Origin: Przewalskia tangutica
Lineage: Eukaryota > Streptophyta > Magnoliopsida > Solanales > Solanaceae
Reading direction: 5' to 3'
DNA: 64,000 nt
Assembly: GCA_029844215.1 (NCBI GenBank)
Contig: CM056721.1
Span: 54,973,815-55,037,814, forward strand
Part shown: in pieces, positions 54,565 to 64,000 of the stretch
How positions within the stretch are numbered: the first letter of the stretch is position 1
How the letters are laid out: the number at the start of each line of letters is the position of its first letter
Position numbers and translations under genes: made by a program
The notes under the pieces: generated by a model
The model's input: the letters and a program-made list of their open reading frames with translations, nothing else
Told to the model about the DNA's origin: nothing
Databases searched by the model: none

Positions 54565-55750
54565 ATGCCTCCACGTAAGGCAACCCGGGCCCAGAAGGGC
54601 AAGGCAGCCGAGGGAGCTGCTAGTAGGACACCGAGAGTCACGAGGGCACAGCCCGATCTATACCGACGGCGAGTTCCATGACGCCGCCGCCCCAGAGAGA
54701 CCACAAGACTGCACCTCCCGTCCCACAACCCGGCGAGGAGTTAAGTACAAGGAGATGGCCCGATTATTGGCCGTGATTGTGGCGAACATGAGGATAGGTG
54801 GATGCAACAAGATTCAGCCCAGCATACTGCGCGTTCACCCGAGATCGCATTTTGAGGCTACGGGATTTTTGAGTTGTAGCCCGCCGAGTTCTGGTCGAGG
54901 CACGAGGATGATCCGCAGAGTTCATCCGTCGATTCTGAAGGATCACGCGGTGATCAAGGCTTCAGAGACCGAGTCCGTGATCTTCGGTTCGCATCGGCTG
55001 CGTGATACCGCAGTCGATTGGTTTGATTCGTGGAAGCTTTCCCGGGGAGAGCAGGCGCCTCCAGCAGTATGGGACGAGTTCTCGGAGGCTTTTCTCACTC
55101 ACTTCTTGCCTCCGCAGATGGGGAAGGCACGGGCCGACAAGTTTTTGATGCTGAGACAGAAAGGGCGCACAGTTATGGAGTACAACGTCGAGTTCGATTC
55201 ATTGGCTCGATATGTCCCTGCACTAGTAGCATATGTGGAGGACCGATTGCACCGTCGCCACCGGCTAGATGATTATATGGCGAGTCTTGTGCGGGGTGGC
55301 TCTTTAGCGAGCATGGACATTACCCGCATCGCAGCTCATGCGCTGATGCGAGGCGTAGAGACCGACGGGTCGATGATATCGCCAGCAGAAGAAGGCCAAG
55401 ACGGCCGTATCTTTTGGTAGCTCTCGGGTGGGCGGCCTCGTGACGTCAGATTTGCACCACACCAGCTCGAGCACTCCTACATCATTTTCGTGCAGCCCGA
55501 GTATTCGGGGCGTGTCGGCCCAGGACTGGACTTCGGGGTAGCAAAGTGCTAACCGATCGAGGTCCGCTCGGTGTGTCCGTGGTAGATTCCATTCAGGGAG
55601 CTATAGTACTACTTTGGGAGCTTGCTATACTTGTGGCGGCAGGTCATTATGCGAGGCTGTCAGGCGAAAGCGCGAGGTGAAGTCGACGCCGAGTGCATTG
55701 CGGTCTTCATCCCTCTGATTACACGCCCCGGAGGGCAGGGTACTCATGGA
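54565..55750 (+). pseudogene. J gag, broken
   Basis: ATG at 54565 gives MPPRKATRAQKGKAAEGAAS and stops after 38 codons. The frame 54755-55420 (221 codons) holds a clear retrotransposon capsid: DWFDSWKLSRGEQAPPAVWD, EAFLTHFLPPQMGKARADKF, then EYNVEFDSLARYVPALV, at residues 95-185. The zinc knuckle near 55620-55670 (CYTCGGR...) is damaged. Gag builds the particle and binds RNA. At least two frame breaks; J and B differ at the break points. Confidence 0.85.
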
Positions 55751-56461
55751 CCAGCAGGTCGCGGCAGAGGTCGTGGCGCGGGTCCCAGTTCTAGCGGTCC
55801 TCAGAACCGCATTTATGCCTTGTCCAGCCGGCAGGACCAGGAGGCGTCGCCTGACGTCGTCACAGGTACTCTATCAGTTTCTGGTTATGACGTCTATGCC
55901 TTGATAGATCCGGGTTCTACTCTGTCCTATATATCTCCCCTTATTGCTAGTAGGATAGGGATAGAGCCTGAGTCCATAGACCCTTTCGAGGTAGCTACGC
56001 CAGTGGGCGATTCGGTGGTAGCTCGGCGGGTATATAGGGCTTGCCCAGTGACTTTATGCAGTCGTCAGACCCTAGCCGACTTGATAGAGTTGGACATGAC
56101 TGATTTCGATGTGATCATGGGCATGGATTGGTTAGCTTCTTGCTACGCCAATGTAGACTGCAGGGAGAGAGTGGTACGGTTCCAGTTTCCTGGGGAGCCG
56201 GTTATTGAGTGGGAGGGGAACACTGTATCGCCGAGGGGTAGGTTTATTTCCTACCTCAAGGCTAGGAAGATGGTGCAGAAGGGGTACATCTACCATCTCG
56301 TTCGGGTGTTTGATCACGAGGCCGCGGTGCGATTTTCATCGATTCGAGTCGAGAGAGTTCCCGACGTGTTTCGGGCGACCTCGGGTATCCCTCCGAGAGG
56401 AGATAGAGTTTGTATCGATGTCTTGCGGACACTCGGCCTATTTCCATTCCGCCATACGTAA
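55622..56461 (+). pseudogene. J gag tail and aspartic protease (open for 279 codons)
   Basis: One open frame. After a Gly/Arg-rich gag tail comes the retropepsin: VTGTLSVSGYDVYALIDPGS, with the catalytic Asp at residue 96, then SYISPLIASRIGIEPESIDP and DFDVIMGMDWL. The frame then continues into the RT linker (VPDVF), where it degrades near 56400. The D-x-G loop is intact, unlike B. The enzyme would mature the polyprotein. The reading start at 55622 is only the first Met in the open frame, not a true start; the ancestral frame is part of gag-pol. Confidence 0.85.
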
Positions 56462-57224
56462 TGGCACCGCCGAGTTGAGAGAGTTGAAGGACCAACCGAG
56501 AGATTTCTTTGGAGAAAGGGCTTCATCGAGCCTAGTGTTTCTCCCAGGGAGCGCGGTATTGTTCGTGAAGAAGAAGGATGGGGCCAGCTGCGCATGTGTT
56601 GATTCTGACGGTGAACAAGGTGACTATTAAGAACGAATACCCCCTTCCCGTGATTGATGATTTGTTCGACCAGTGCGAGTGCGAGATGTTTCTCCAAGAT
56701 TGATCTGCGATCGGGCTATCATCAGGTGCGAGTCAGAGAGGTGGATGTCCCTAGGACTGCATTCGGACCCGGTACGGGCATTATGAGTTCAGGGTCATGT
56801 CTTTCGGGTTGACCAATGCTCCGGTATTTATGGATTTGATGAACCGAGTGTTCAAGCCATTTTGGACACGCGTTTGTGATAGTGTTCATTGATGATATCT
56901 TGGTTTATTCGCTCAGAGCGGGAGCATGCGGAGCATTTGAGGCTGTCTTTGAGTTCTCCAGGACCAACAGTTATACGCCAAGTTTTCGAAGTGTGAGTTC
57001 TGGTTGACTTCGGTGGCTTTTCTTGGGCATATTGTCGGGGCTGATGGTATTCAGGTGGATACGACCAAGATCGAGGCAGTCAGGAGTTGGCCTAGACCTA
57101 CTACTCGACGCAGGTTCGCGATTTTACTGGTCTTGCAGTTATTATCGGCGGTTCGTAGAAGTTTGCTTCTATCTGCACCATTGACTAGGTGACTCGAAGG
57201 CGGCTAAGTTTCCGATGGTGATGC
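56462..57224 (+). pseudogene. J reverse transcriptase, frameshifted
   Basis: FVKKKDG at about 56562-56582 (fingers), MSFGLTNAPVFMDLMNRVF at about 56800-56856 and VFIDDILVYS at 56883-56911 with the catalytic Asp pair are all present but in different frames. The thumb (AFLGHIVGADGIQVDTTKIE) is in the frame 57004-57192. The order and spacing match plant gypsy RTs. Three or more indels break it. Confidence 0.88.
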
Positions 57225-57704
57225 GTGTGGCGGGGTTTCCGATTCTTGAAGGAGGCGGCGACGCCCGTTCTTACTCTTCCAGAGGGTCCAGACGGCTATA
57301 TCGTGTATTGTGATGCGTCAGGCATCGGGCTGGGATGTGTGTTGATGCAGCAGGGCAAGGTTATAGCGTACGCATCCCGACAGCTTAAGAAGCATGAGAG
57401 GAACTACCCCACCCATGATTTGGAGTTGGCAGCGGTGATTCACGCCATGAAGATCTGGAGGCACTATTTGTATGGGGTTCATGTGGATATTTATACAGAC
57501 CACAAGAGCCTCCAGTATATCTTCACCGAGAGAGAGTTGAACTTCACGCGAGAGCGGTGGTTAGAGTTGCTTAAGGATTATGATGTCGATATCTGTACAA
57601 CGGGAAGGCCAATGTTGTGGCGTATGCCCTTAGTCGTAGGTCGATGGGTAGCCTATCGGATGTGCAACCGAGAGGAGGCATGGTTCACGATTTGCATCAG
57701 TTAG
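57225..57704 (+). pseudogene. J RNase H (domain open)
   Basis: The frame 57225-57704 holds a whole gypsy RNase H: YIVYCDASGIGLGCVLMQQG (first Asp), RNYPTHDLELAAVIHAMK (Glu) and VDIYTDHKSLQYIF (second Asp). It then runs into the linker (RWLELLKDYDVDIC) and changes frame before LSRR. Within this stretch the domain looks intact; it is not joined in frame to RT or integrase. Confidence 0.88.
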
Positions 57705-58740
57705 CGAGCCTTGGTGTGCGTTTGATTGATTCTGATAGCAGTGGGGTTCGAGTTCGAGAGGTTGCCGAGTCTTCCATCGTCGAGAAGGTGAAGAGGCAGC
57801 GATTTGAGGATTCGGTTTTGGCGATGCCGTGATCTGACTCTTCGTGAGGAAGGGTCCTTTTGAGTAGCACCGATGGGGTGCTAAGGTTGAGGACGAGTTG
57901 TGTGTTCGGATATTGCGGGACTTCTGGCGGAGTTCTAGGGAAGCACACAACGCGCGTTACTCTATCCATCCGGTCGACCAAGATGTACCACGACCTCGGA
58001 TCGTGTATTGGTGGGATGGCTTGAAGAGGGGCGTTGCGAGTTTGTGGCTCAGTGCGTGTTTTCGGTGAAGGTAGAGCACCGGAGGCCGGTGGTTTGTTGC
58101 GACGATAGAGATCCCGACACGGAAGTGGGAGGTGATCAACATGGACTTTATCACGGGATTACCTCGCTCGGATGAAGCATGATTCTATCGGGTTATCGTC
58201 GACAAGTGACGAAATCAGCCCACTTTCTTCCCGTCGGGACGACTTTTTGGTGAGGATTATGCGGACTTTACATCAGAGATCGTCGGTCGCATGGAATCCC
58301 TATTTCGATCATATCGCAGAGAGCCCGGTTCTGACTAACCGGAGGTCTTTCCGAAGGGCCTAGGGACGCGGTGATCTGAGTCTTGCATTCCATCCTCGAG
58401 CAGACGGACAGCGAGCGCACTATCCGGACTCTTGAGGATATCTGCGAGCTGTGTTATTGACTTCGAGGTAGCTGGGTGGATCATTTGCCTCTCGTTGAGG
58501 TTGCGTGTAATAATAGCTACCACTCCGGTATTCGATGGCGCCTTATGAGGCCTTGTATGGGAGGAAGTGCGGTCGCCGATAGGCTGGTTCGATGTGGGCG
58601 AGTGCGATTAGTGGGACCAGATTTGGTGCGAGCGATGGATAAGGTGAAGCTTATCCGAGAGCGATTCTTGGCGGCTCGAGTCGACATAAGTCATATCACA
58701 GATCATCGCCGTCAGATCCGAGTTCGAGGTTGATGATTGG
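57705..58740 (+). pseudogene. J integrase zinc-binding region and catalytic core, frameshifted
   Basis: The His/Cys zinc-binding region is at about 57960-58090 (SIHPV, YWWDGLKRG) with Cys residues in another frame. The first catalytic Asp lies in MDFITGLPRSDEA (58141-58179). The second falls near 58265 in a damaged stretch. The Glu lies in QTDSERTIRTLED (about 58401-58439). The YEAL-type end of the core is near 58530-58570, out of frame. Several indels. Integrase would insert the cDNA. Confidence 0.8.
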
Positions 58741-59172
58741 GTTTTCTGAAGGTGTCACCCATGAAGGGTGTGATGAGGTTCGGAAGAAGGAAACTCACCA
58801 AGGTACATTGGGCCCTATCAGATTGTCCGCAGGGTAGGCAAGGTTGCCTATGAGTTGGATCTGCCGTCCGATCTGGAGGCAGTGCATCCGGTTTTTCACG
58901 TTTCTATGCTAAGGAGATGTATCGGGGATCCATCTAGGGTACACCCGATTGACGATGTCCAGGTGACCGAGGGATTATCGTATGAGGAGATTCCCATAGC
59001 GATAATCAATCATCAGGTTAGGCGTCTGCGGACCAAGGACGTGGCTTCCGTCAAAGTCTTGTGGCGGAACGAGCTCAGGGAGGAGATGACATGGGAAGCT
59101 GAGGAGGACATGAGGCAGAAGTATCCTCACCTATTACCCACACCTCCAGGTAACTCACTTTCCAACTTGTAA
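58741..59172 (+). pseudogene. J integrase C-terminus and chromodomain (3' end open)
   Basis: The GPY/F region (58745-58850) is out of frame. From 58855 one frame runs to the stop: LPSDLEAVHPVFHVSMLRRC, DPSRVHPIDDVQVTEGLSYE, then the chromodomain IAIINHQVRRLRTKDVASVK followed by VLWRNELREEMTWEAEEDMR and YPHLL. The W-R-N and W-E-A-E pattern is typical of plant Tekay/Del chromodomains, which direct integration into heterochromatin. It is followed by the untranslated tail and PPT. Confidence 0.88.
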
Positions 59173-59310
59173 ATTTTCATTGTCATATATGCCTAAGTGT
59201 TGTTTTGTGGCCATGTGAGGCATTTGCAAACTATTTAAGTTATGAGGAACTTTATCATTATCTGTCTTGGGAAGGAACATTCGGGGCGAATGTTTCTAAG
59301 GAGGGGAGAA
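59173..59310 (+). promoter_or_regulatory. J 3' tail, hairpin and polypurine tract
   Basis: AACATTCG-GGG-CGAATGTT at 59276-59294 and AAGGAGGGGAGAA at 59298-59310, ending at the LTR. Confidence 0.85.
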
Positions 59311-61711
59311 TGTTATACCCCGTATTTCCAGAGTATGTACGTAAGGACGTACGTGCAAAAGTTTGAGCCTTAAAGTTAGGTATAGGACGAAATTTGTGCA
59401 CAACCCACTAAAAGAATCGTTTTCCGACGAAACGTTTTACAAAACTTGCGTAGGGAAAATTACGGCTATGTCATTTATAATTTTTGCGGATTTTTATGAG
59501 AGACGAAATATTTTGGACCAACGAGAGGGTGACACTTGTCACCCTCAAGTGGACGACAAGCATGGGCAAGGGTTGGACGATTTTGTGGCTTTGTTTTGGT
59601 CAAGGAGTTGGTAGGATATTTTTGTGTAGTAGATGGATAAGGACACTTGCCTAAATCTCCACCTTACACTTGCCTACCACTTGGCTTCATCTTGGCCCTT
59701 GAAAGCCCTATAAATACCCCCCTTGAGTTGATGAATTATTCATCCACAAATCATTTCTCCAAGTCTTGAAAATCCTTCCCCCTCTTTGTAGTGTTTTCGT
59801 CCAAGCCTCCTCTCCCCGCCCCCATACAGAAGCTTAGCGAAACCACCCTCTCCCCTCTAGCCTTGTGGCTCTAGCCGAAAGTACCCCCGTGGTAGAAAGT
59901 TGTCTTTCAAGTTTAGTTACTATTCCAAAATACCCTAGCCCAAATCCCTTATAGTATTTAAGTAGAAGTTGTGTAGAACTTCTAAGGGCTTCTTGGAGCT
60001 ATCGGAGCGTGCAAATTAGGAGCTAAACCTTGCTCAGGATCGACATTTAACTTGGATAATTTTGGGCTTATCGAGGTAACTACTCTTGTCCTTCTATTGT
60101 AATTGGATATTACATATAAGAATAGTTAAGACTTAAGTATAAGATATAGAAGGATATTAAAGAATAGAATTGAACTGTAATCACAATAGAAGGGTATAAC
60201 AGAAGAAGAATTAAATTGTACTTACATAGAATTTGTATTCTGATGAACTTGAGTAGTTTGACGGGTAGGGAAGTGCTGCCCAATTTTCCGTAGAATAGAG
60301 AACCCTCTGCTTAGAACTTTATACAGAGTAGCCTAGACGTTGATAGACGTATTTGACTGTTATAGGTCGATACTCTGCGCGCGACATATTCGACTTGGCA
60401 GGTGGATTTCGCCGAGAAGGTATGTGATTCTCCCTATACTCTTGAGCATGATATTTTAAAATATATATATATAGTACGGTAGACGTACGTGTGTTAACTG
60501 GACGTAGTTTTACGGCAATGTCTTTTGACTTAAGCCTGAATAATAAAAATCTTGAAGTCTTTCAAAAGAATTATAAAACATTTCGAAAGAAGAAGAATAT
60601 TTGATTTTTAAACAGAAAGCTTAAGAGTTATACTAGCTTTATGGGAAGTTAGGTATAACGACTTAAGAAAGATAAAAGGAATGGTTTTACTTATTTGTTT
60701 ATCTTGTATTGACTTCTGCAAATGTAGTAAGATGGTTTGATAAGTAAACATGTTATGATACTACGTGTGTTAGGGTCATGTGATGTTATTCTTGTTGTGC
60801 TTATGTTGTTAAACGTTAAGACCGTTGTACTGTTATTATATCACATACCCTCTTGACTTGTTATATCGAGGGCTTGCCACCCTTGATGCGGGTCTATACG
60901 GCCTATGCGGTCTGTGTGACTATGCGGAGCTGCGGGAGTTCCAGGATTGATCATTCCGGGTGTTTTATCCGTCACGGGGATGCCTATGCGGTCGCGTGAC
61001 TAAGCGGTCTATGAGACTATGCGGTGCGGGAGTCGAGGAGAATGCAGGGGTTAGCTACCGTCACGAGAATACCTCATGCGGTGCAGTGTGACCTATGCGG
61101 ACTGCGGGAAGTCCAGGACTAGGCACGCATAATGATACTATGGGCGATTGGCCTTGCTTCGATCATTAGCGGCCTAGAAAAGACCAGTTACATTATATCT
61201 ATTTTTCTCTTGTTTATGTTGTGGCACTATGTGCGATTGAAGGTTGTATTTGCAAATGGTTTTAAATACTTTGATTTTACTTGATGCTACGATTTCACAT
61301 ACTTGGTACTGTTGTGCGACCTCCTTCGGCTGCGTTAAATGCGCGAGTAAGGCAGCAGTGCTAGATCCGCATCTTTAGGATCTTTGCTTTGGTGTCGGGA
61401 GCTCCATCTTCTCGAGGCTCGACTTTTGGTATGGTTCTCCCGATGTTGTAGATATATGTACATTCGGTATGGCGGGGCCTGTCCCACCATAGTTGTTTAT
61501 ATTCTTAGAGTGCAGTAGTCTATTATGCAGTTGGGATGTAGCGCCAAACTTTTTTATATATATATGCGAAAGCGACATTTTCTCGAGATAAAGCGTGTCT
61601 CATTTTACAACTATTTCATGTCTTGTTTTTATATTCCGCTGATTACTCTGATGTATGACTACTTGGGTGCCCGGGTAAGGCATCGATCCACTGCCCGGGC
61701 AGGTCGTGACA
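59311..61711 (+). repeat. J 3' LTR
   Basis: Pairs with 51917-54357 (TATA box 59709-59716, palindrome 59525-59546). The two copies agree closely until about 60880; from there to the end the 3' copy has many small losses in GC-rich words. Followed by gtgtttgg, where F resumes. Confidence 0.92.
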
Positions 61712-62333
61712 GTGTTTGGACGAGAACTCACTGGGGAGGAGGAATTTTTGCCTTGGAAACTTTCTAATGTGGATGAAATAAAGTCTTGCACAAAGGGGTA
61801 TTTATAGGAAAATCAATGGCTAGGATTAAAGCAAGTGTATGGTGAGGATGGGGTACATGTGTGTGGGTAGTTGGCCAACCATTTGTCCACCACAAAAATG
61901 GGACAAGTGGCCACCACAAAAATGGGCCACTTGTCCACCTAAAAAACGTCCCACTTGTCCTTCTCCAATTCGGCCAACATGGCCACACGGGGGTGACACG
62001 TGTCGCCCCCCTACTCGTCCAAAATATTTCATCTTCCGAAAATATCCGTAAAGCCAAAAATCCGAAAATAAAGTGGGCCCCACAAAACCGTAAATTTCCT
62101 CCCGTGGGCCCCACGTGACCAATTCCGGAAATAAAATTCCATAATTCTCAAATATTCCAAAAAGTCCGAATACCAAATCTGAGAATCCAATTTCCATTAA
62201 CGAACCTTTTTCCTTCATAAAAATCCGGAAACTTTTCCGTCGAAAAATCACATCTTTCTTCCTTTCCAATTTTTCTGTCGAATTCTCGTACGTACGTCCT
62301 CATATACATACTCTGGAACTACGGGGTGTAACA
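61712..62333 (-). repeat. F 5' LTR, 5' portion
   Basis: U3 of F with TATA box at 61799-61806, G-box palindrome at 61989-62010 and two GTGGGGCCCAC boxes at about 62073-62115. Ends TACGGGGTGTAACA-like at 62333 and is followed by CTAGG. Confidence 0.9.
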
Positions 62334-62905
62334 CTAGGTCCACATTTCAGCCGACACAGAGTGCTCCTTCTCGGTTTTCTGGAAGGAGGTTTGATCAGCC
62401 GGGTTTTTCAGGAGCAGGTCAGGGCTCCAGGACTTCGGGGTTTCAGAGAGGCAGAGACCGTAACCAATCGAGACCTCCCGTATCTCGGGGTGTTTGATGA
62501 GGTAGATCTCACCCGGGAGAGTGTCGTACTGCTTCGGGACCTTGTTTCTCTTGTGGCCAGCAGGGCCACATAAAGAGTGATTGTCCGACCAGAGGCGGCG
62601 TGGGTGGTATGGTTCAGCCGACAGGGTCAGTTGCTGGGTCTTCTTCTTCTGTGGTTATGCGCCCATAGGGCAGGGTGTTCATGGACCGGCAGGCGCGGCA
62701 GAGGTCGTGGTGGAGGTCCTAGTTTTAGCGGTCCACAGAACCGCATATATTCCTTAGCCAGCCGACAGGATCAGGAGGTTTCCCCGGATGTCGTCACAGG
62801 TACATTATTGATTTCATGATGTGACGTTTATGCTTTGATAGATCCAGGTTCTACCTTGTCCTATGTGTCCCCTCTTATTGCTGGTAGAATAGGGATAGAG
62901 CCGGT
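62334..62905 (+). pseudogene. Element L gag zinc knuckle and protease start
   Basis: Continues the gag fragment 26866-27074. A Gln/Gly/Phe-rich linker is followed by one canonical zinc knuckle read in a single frame, CFSCGQQGHIKSDCP (62543-62587), then the Arg/Gly-rich tail and protease start (VVTGTLLIS, then in another frame VYALIDPGSTLSYVSPLIAG). It is cut at 62905 by K, just after RIGIEP. Close to J in sequence, so L is an older copy of an autonomous-type element. Confidence 0.85.
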
Positions 62906-63520
62906 TGTCACGACCCGACCCCGGGCCCGCGACTGGTGCCCTACCTGGGCACCCCTTTCGGTATACATCAGAGAATAGAAGCGGAACATACACAACTTAT
63001 AAAATGCTTAAAGATAAAATAACAACAGGCTAGCCGATAAGGCCACCTTCCGTAAACTATACAAATAAAACAGTACATTTTTTTTCTTTACAACCCAATC
63101 CACAAATGTGACTACAGACCTCTAAGAATAACAACTGTGACGGGACAGGGCCCCGCCATACCTCTGAATGTACAACAACCGACCATACCATGGATAAGCC
63201 TCCGGAGTAATGGAGCTTCTCAACAGCTGAATCAATGATCCTAAAAGTGAGGATCAGCTACCTGTATACTCTACCTGCGGCATGAACGCAGCCCCCCGAA
63301 GGAGGTCAGTACAACATGTACCAAATATGTGGCCCGAAATCAGTAATGAAATCATAAGTCTATAAAAAAAACTGGAGACAGGTATGATAACTCAATTAAC
63401 AGTACGTTGTGCCTTACTAACAATGAGGGTAATCAAGAGTATACTTACAACATAAAAATAGGAAGCTCACGATCAAAGCTGGACCACCCGCCCGCAGTAT
63501 CATTAAGCAATCCTACTCCT

Positions 63521-63660
63521 GGGACTATTTCACCCGCATAGGTCGTGTGGACCCGCATGAGGTATTTCTCGCATAAATTTGTGCACGCGCGTGGGACTAT
63601 TTCACCCGCATAAGCCCATAAGGACTCGCATGAGGTATTCCTCGCATCATGGGTAGCAAA
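63521..63660 (-). repeat. ATGCGAGGAATACC-type repeat, two copies, in LTR K
   Basis: gggactatttcacccgcat starts at 63521 and 63593 (about 72 bp apart). Minus-strand counterpart of 51146-51327 in I. Confidence 0.75.
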
Positions 63661-63670
63661 TCCACGGAAC

Positions 63671-63828
63671 AGGTGGTATAACGTCTTGGGGGTTTACCCC
63701 TCATTTATACTCTTACCCTGAAGCAGGTGGTATAACATCTTGGGGGTTTACCCCTCATTTATACTCTTACCCTGGAGAAGGTGATATAACGTCTTGGGGG
63801 TTTACCCCTCATTTATACTCTTACCCTA
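63671..63828 (-). repeat. 54-bp tandem repeat, three copies, in LTR K
   Basis: Copies start at 63671, 63725 and 63779 (aggtggtataacgtcttggg...), with one or two differences each. I has a single related unit (about 51060-51110), so the array expanded in K. Confidence 0.88.
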
Positions 63829-64000
63829 ACTCAACTGGCCATTATACATAACATAAGCCCTACCGGCTTATCATACATAACATAAGCACTCTGAACACCA
63901 TCTGATAAATAAGCAAGTTAAGAAATCCCCCTAACTTCTTATTAGTCTTATTCATATACACTCTCATTTTAGTTTACTTAAGGCACTTACATGTCATTAT

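Larger units (their letters stand above)
51917..61711 (+). mobile_element. Element J: full-length chromovirus-type gypsy element
   Basis: Plus-strand element of 9795 bp: 5' LTR 51917-54357 (2441 bp), PBS, gag, protease, RT, RNase H, integrase, chromodomain, PPT, 3' LTR 59311-61711 (2401 bp). It is the best preserved coding element in the window. It lies right after I, within the G-run of F's LTR; because of the G-run its target duplication cannot be read. F resumes at 61712. No envelope-like gene is present. It is a close relative of B. Frames are broken in gag, RT and integrase. Confidence 0.92.
27075..62333 (-). mobile_element. Element F: gypsy element split by G, H, I and J
   Basis: Minus-strand element with duplication CTAGG. 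3' LTR 27075-30272 (3198 bp). Interior 30273-30476, 39911-40031 and 43595-46334 (about 3.05 kb in total). 5' LTR 46335-48929 plus 61712-62333 (3217 bp). It carries gag and an integrase C-terminal remnant only. G and H entered its 3' interior only about 120 bp apart; I and J entered the G-run in its 5' LTR leader. It is inserted in gag of L. Confidence 0.92.
62906..64000 (-). mobile_element. LTR K, minus strand, I type, runs off the window
   Basis: Starts TGTCACGACCCG at 62906 inside the protease of L (target side CCGGT at 62901-62905) and matches the 3' part of I on the opposite strand, including the gctagccgataaggcc segment. Terminal hairpin: GTCGCG pairs with CGTGAC through one G-U pair. 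The LTR 5' end is beyond the window, so element type is unknown. Confidence 0.85.

Noticed and set aside
51917..61711. Possible endogenous pararetrovirus or envelope-bearing virus
   Set aside because: Integrase, chromodomain, LTRs, PBS and PPT mark an LTR retrotransposon. Movement protein, coat protein or envelope-like frames are absent between integrase and the 3' LTR.

Overview
This window is repeat-dense plant nuclear DNA. I see no host gene, tRNA or rRNA. Almost every base belongs to nested Ty3/gypsy-type LTR retrotransposons. The order gag, protease, reverse transcriptase, RNase H, integrase, chromodomain in element J, the iMet-type primer binding site (TGGTATCAGAGC), and the very long LTRs (2.4-3.7 kb) place them among chromoviruses, most likely the Tekay/Del clade. 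LTR ends reading TGTTATACCCC...GGTCGTGACA fit an asterid eudicot, perhaps Solanaceae. That last point is recollection, not something the sequence proves.

Layout, left part (1-21060). The tail of a plus-strand LTR (E, 1-1142) abuts an older minus-strand LTR (C, 1143-1368 and 20713-21060). C is split by plus-strand element A (1369-20707, target-site duplication GATGG). A's 5' LTR is in turn split by minus-strand element B (2232-11990), a 9.8 kb element with remnants of every gag-pol domain.

Middle (21061-27074). A 118-bp stretch of unknown origin is followed by minus-strand element D (21179-26865), whose 3' LTR is cut to 195 bp. A short piece of plus-strand gag from an older element, L, follows.

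Right part (27075-64000). Element F (minus, 27075-62333, duplication CTAGG) sits inside L. F was hit four times: element G (30477-39910, duplication CATGG), solo LTR H (40032-43594, duplication CGAAC), solo LTR I (48930-51914) and element J (51917-61711). L resumes at 62334 with gag zinc knuckle and protease, then is cut by minus-strand LTR K, which runs off the window.

How the parts relate. B and J (2.4 kb LTRs, about 4.9 kb interior) carry remnants of all proteins and look like the autonomous type. A, D, F and G (3.1-3.7 kb LTRs, 2.2-3.1 kb interior) lack protease, RT, RNase H and the integrase core. They keep the same primer binding site, polypurine tract, leader hairpin and pre-PPT hairpin, and share a noncoding interior block, so they look like a non-autonomous group mobilised in trans. 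No coding region is intact end to end. However, many differences fall at CAG/CTG sites and homopolymers and may be consensus errors, so the breaks should be read with caution.

The most interesting material is a set of conserved structured motifs: a leader hairpin with a self-complementary GTGCAC loop between primer site and gag; a double hairpin at the 3' end of the LTR with an apparent compensatory change in H; a GAAA-tetraloop hairpin in the LTR; a hairpin just before the polypurine tract; a palindromic G-box in the promoter region; and composite U3 regions in A and H.
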